Shown piece after piece: positions 61,390 through 64,000 of a DNA stretch of 64,000 bases; the stretch's first letter is position 1; every line of letters starts with the position of its first letter. The notes beneath the pieces were generated by a model. That model had not been told where the DNA came from, made no database searches, and saw nothing but the letters and a program-made list of their open reading frames with translations. This stretch comes from Desmodesmus armatus. Lineage: Eukaryota > Chlorophyta > Chlorophyceae > Sphaeropleales > Scenedesmaceae. A program made the position numbers and the translations under genes. The stretch is taken from assembly GCA_007449985.2 (NCBI GenBank), contig VIIQ02000278.1:1-64000 (forward strand). The letters are read 5' to 3'.

Positions 61390-63143
61390 ATGGCCAAGGG
61401 CGCCTCAGCCAGTCAAGCCAGCGCCATGGTAGCACGGGGTGGCAGAGCCGCAACTGGAACCGCAGCTGCTGCTGGAGGAGGCCAGGTCGTCCGCAGGAGG
61501 CCAGGTGGGGCATCCATCAAAGTCTTACCTGCCGGTGCTTGCGGACCCGCTGGCTGGTCCGCAGCTGCTGCTGGCGAGCTGAGTGGCTCATATAAGACTC
61601 GTGCTGTTGTTCCTATGCAGGCCGGGGGTCTACAGGCCAGGGAGGCAGCAGGTTGAAGGACAGCGTGATGAGCTTTTACACAGACGACTCCCCCGGCATC
61701 AAGATCGCACCTGTGAGTATAAGTGCACTAAGCAGACGTCCCAGACTGTCTTTCGCACGCCCGAGTCAGTCCCTGCCTGTGTCTGTAGACTGTCTGTTTG
61801 CTGACTGCCTTCCTCTTCCTTGCTGTTGTGTCCTGTGCTGCAGCACGTGGTCATCATCGGCAGCCTAGGCTTCATCGCCATCGTCACACTCCTGCACATT
61901 GTTGGCAAGGTGGGTGCATGCTCCAAGGGCCTCCCAAGGCAGAAACATATCAGGCACCCCAACAGCAGCAGTCGGTTACAGTTGGTTTGGCTGTGGGTGT
62001 GGCCATTGTTGACCATGGCGACAAGCTGCCGGCTACCTATTTGCCTTGGCTTGGGTCAGTGTTGTCAGCTCTTGTTGCAAGATCTCCTGGCGCAAGGCAG
62101 GGCAGCTGGGCAACATCGGCTTTGGTTGGTTCATAGCTTTGGTTGATCTTTTGTTGCGGCCTGCCACTGCACCGGTCATAGTCATCAAGACACTGGTGAC
62201 CTTGCACCGGTCTTTGGGCAGCCTTTACACAGCAAGAGGTCAACACCACCCTGGTCTGAAACCCACCCTCATCATGTGCAAACCCGTCGCTGAAACACCA
62301 GTGGGACACTGCCGGGCACACTTCGAACTTTTTGGGGGGGGGGGGGCAAGGCCCGGTAGCATGCCAGCGTAAGCCAGGCATGCAACTGCATCAGGCAGGT
62401 TCTGGTGTGTGCAATCAGCTGCCCCATGAGGCTTCTGTGATAGTCCCGGTGGCTGTTTTTGACCTTGACTCGCGGGCAAGGACCGCCGCCAGGGCTAAGC
62501 GCAGAAGCCTTCTGAACTAGCTGACTGTGTGTCAGGCAGCAGCAAGTTGCGCGCGCCTTGGACAACAGCACACCTATGCATGCAGTCACGCTCTCTGGTT
62601 GGCAACTGCATGGTGGTGGTGGCGGTTTGGCCAGTTCCGTGCTGCATTGCAAGTGTTCCGGGACACCTTGAATCAGAAGAACTTCACCAGGGCTGTGACA
62701 AAGGCGCACTGCAACCTTAGTGCGCACGGGAACCTTAGTGTGCCTTTGTCACAGCCCTGGTGGAATTTCTTCTGAATCAAGGTGTTTCGGAACACTTGCA
62801 ATGCAGCACGGCCCACAACACCTAGGTCGGGAACACCACAGCCAGGGCCGGGCAGACTGCCTGTCCGGCTGCCTGCCTCATCGTTGGTTAAAGCCTTAGG
62901 GCGCAGCCGCAAGATGCATTCAGCTGCTCAATTTGGTGCTCGACACCCCCCCCCCCTCCCGTCCCACCACTCCGTGATGCTCCACTCCTAGCCAATTCAA
63001 CAAGCTAAATCCGTAACACACATGTTACATCTGTACGACCTGATGATGTTGTTGTCATCCGGCACAGACATGCTGACACCCGCTGCGCCTGCTGTCTGTC
63101 CCACCCCTGTGTCTCCTTTTCTTTCCTGCAGCTGCGCGGCTAA
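61390..63143 (+). CDS. SEC61B: SEC61 beta, ER protein-translocation channel subunit
   Basis: Four exons: 61390-61504, 61621-61712, 61844-61909, 63132-63143; 285 bases, 94 residues, the usual size. The small beta subunit is a tail-anchored partner of SEC61 alpha and gamma in the ER membrane channel. The N-terminal part is disordered and Ala/Gly/Arg-rich (VARGGRAATGTAAAAGGG, VVRRRPG). The family hallmark SFYTDDSPGIKIAP follows, then one membrane helix HVVIIGSLGFIAIVTLLHIV and a short GKLRG end. Every intron has GT-AG ends and phases fit, including the 12-base last exon CTGCGCGGCTAA after a CTTTCCTGCAG acceptor. An earlier in-frame start is not seen; a second Met at residue 13 is an alternative. 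The last intron is long (1.2 kb) and contains an imperfect hairpin. Confidence 0.95.
62637..62811 (+). repeat. Long imperfect inverted repeat in the last SEC61 beta intron
   Basis: Arms of about 75 bp (62637-62711 and 62738-62811) are near-complementary: CCGTGCTGCATTGCAAGTGT pairs with the right end, and CACCAGGGCTGTGACAAAGG pairs with CCTTTGTCACAGCCCTGGTG. A loop of about 27 bases contains a small direct repeat (AACCTTAGTG). It could be a foldback MITE or a miRNA-type precursor. Confidence 0.8.
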
Positions 63144-64000
63144 GCCGGCTGGCGGACGCCACCCCACCCATCCAGCAGGAACAGCACCAGCCGCCAGCAC
63201 GTCAGCTGTTCATTTGTAGAGTGAAGATCTGACATGATTCGCGCTGGGTGCTGCAGCAGCAAATATTGCAGTATGAGGGTGCCTTGTATGGGCCTCGGGA
63301 TACGGTTCTCGAACCTACAAGCCCTGCCTGCCTTTTGCCGCGTTGACTTTGTGCAGCAGACATCTTCTGTTGCTGTGTGTGTGTCGTTGGTAGGGGGCTT
63401 GAAGGCATGTGGGCTCTTTTGTAAGGCATTGATTGGGATCTGTGTCTGACTGACCTTTGTTTCTGGTAGTGATGTGGTTGCACTGGGTTGATCGGACTTG
63501 TGGGGGCCATGCTCACTGCAACGAGCACCTGACACTGCAACAGGGTGTCAGCAGTCAAGCCAGTGTGTTTGTGTCAGGGCTGCAGTTTTGTGCCTCTGTG
63601 TAACTGTTATGCATGCGTTCTGATTCTGTTGACGATACGATCGGGGTCACCCCAAGTTGAGGTGCGGAGCTGGTGGGTTTCTCAGATTGTGGCAGCTATC
63701 GTTGTGGGTCTTGAGCAGAGCCCATGCAAGCCTTCAGCCTTTATGTGGGACTGTACTCCAAGGGGATGGGGCAACAGCTGGGCTTGGTTGCAGGAAGGGG
63801 TTGCCTGGCAATAACTGCTTGTTCACCTAACCAACAAGGGACCAAATGCCATAGCAGCATACACGGGTCATATCATTCACAGCCAGACTTCAGTAACATC
63901 CAGAGGCGTGAAAGTGGCGTCTCGCACTGAAGAGGGATGGGGGCAGCTTCGGCGATCAATTGCTGCCGCCATGACTGTGGGGGGGGGGGGGGCTTGTTTA
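63144..64000. other. SEC61 beta 3' UTR and downstream sequence
   Basis: TGTAA motifs at 63420-63424 and 63599-63603 are candidate poly(A) signals for SEC61 beta. No further gene is recognised. The window ends in a G run. Confidence 0.45.

Overview
The window looks like nuclear DNA of a photosynthetic green alga (chlorophyte, probably Chlorophyceae). The evidence is short exons with GT-AG introns, extreme CAG/CTG triplet abundance coding for Gln, Ala, Ser and Leu runs, plant-type CCCTAAA telomere-like motifs, TGTAA-type polyadenylation sites, and a Rieske oxygenase of the pheophorbide-oxygenase family. The species is inference; no marker gene fixes it. Gene models below were built by hand from splice sites and reading-frame phase, so exon ends are mostly exact but unsupported by transcripts.

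Left part, minus strand. Positions 9652-5 hold a secreted protein of about 880 residues built from GCC2/GCC3-type cysteine-rich modules followed by two PAN/apple-like modules, in 15 exons. One intron carries a 5'-truncated LINE fragment. A non-coding interval with a long CTG tract follows. Next come the 3' end of a C2-domain gene (15098-13095) and, directly upstream in the same orientation, the first two recognisable exons of an MFS anion/phosphate-type transporter (16616-15925). Both look truncated where they meet. Positions 17.3-19.1 kb hold degenerate leucine-rich and coiled-coil sequence.

Middle. Positions 19381-34270 are a satellite array of ten near-identical units of about 1476 bp plus a partial eleventh; a diverged relative lies just to its right. 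On the minus strand, 42787-35848 is a secreted gene with signal peptide, four Sushi/CCP modules and a hevein-type chitin-binding domain. Its fourth coding exon is split by a LINE (40861-38269) flanked by a 6-bp target-site duplication. The 3' tail of that LINE, a hairpin plus poly-C, also lies inside every satellite unit.

Right part. A Rieske oxygenase gene (pheophorbide a oxygenase/ACD1-like) runs 49532-43914 on the minus strand. Divergent from it, with about 143 bp between proposed start codons, is a giant plus-strand gene (49676-60727) for a low-complexity Q/A/S/G-rich protein of roughly 3300 residues whose C-terminal end carries a tau-repeat-like motif. A complete four-exon SEC61 beta gene (61390-63143) follows; its last intron contains a long imperfect hairpin.

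Two themes recur. Exon modules with symmetric 1-1 phase build both secreted proteins. Partial copies of exon ends sit as echoes inside introns of the C2 and Rieske genes.
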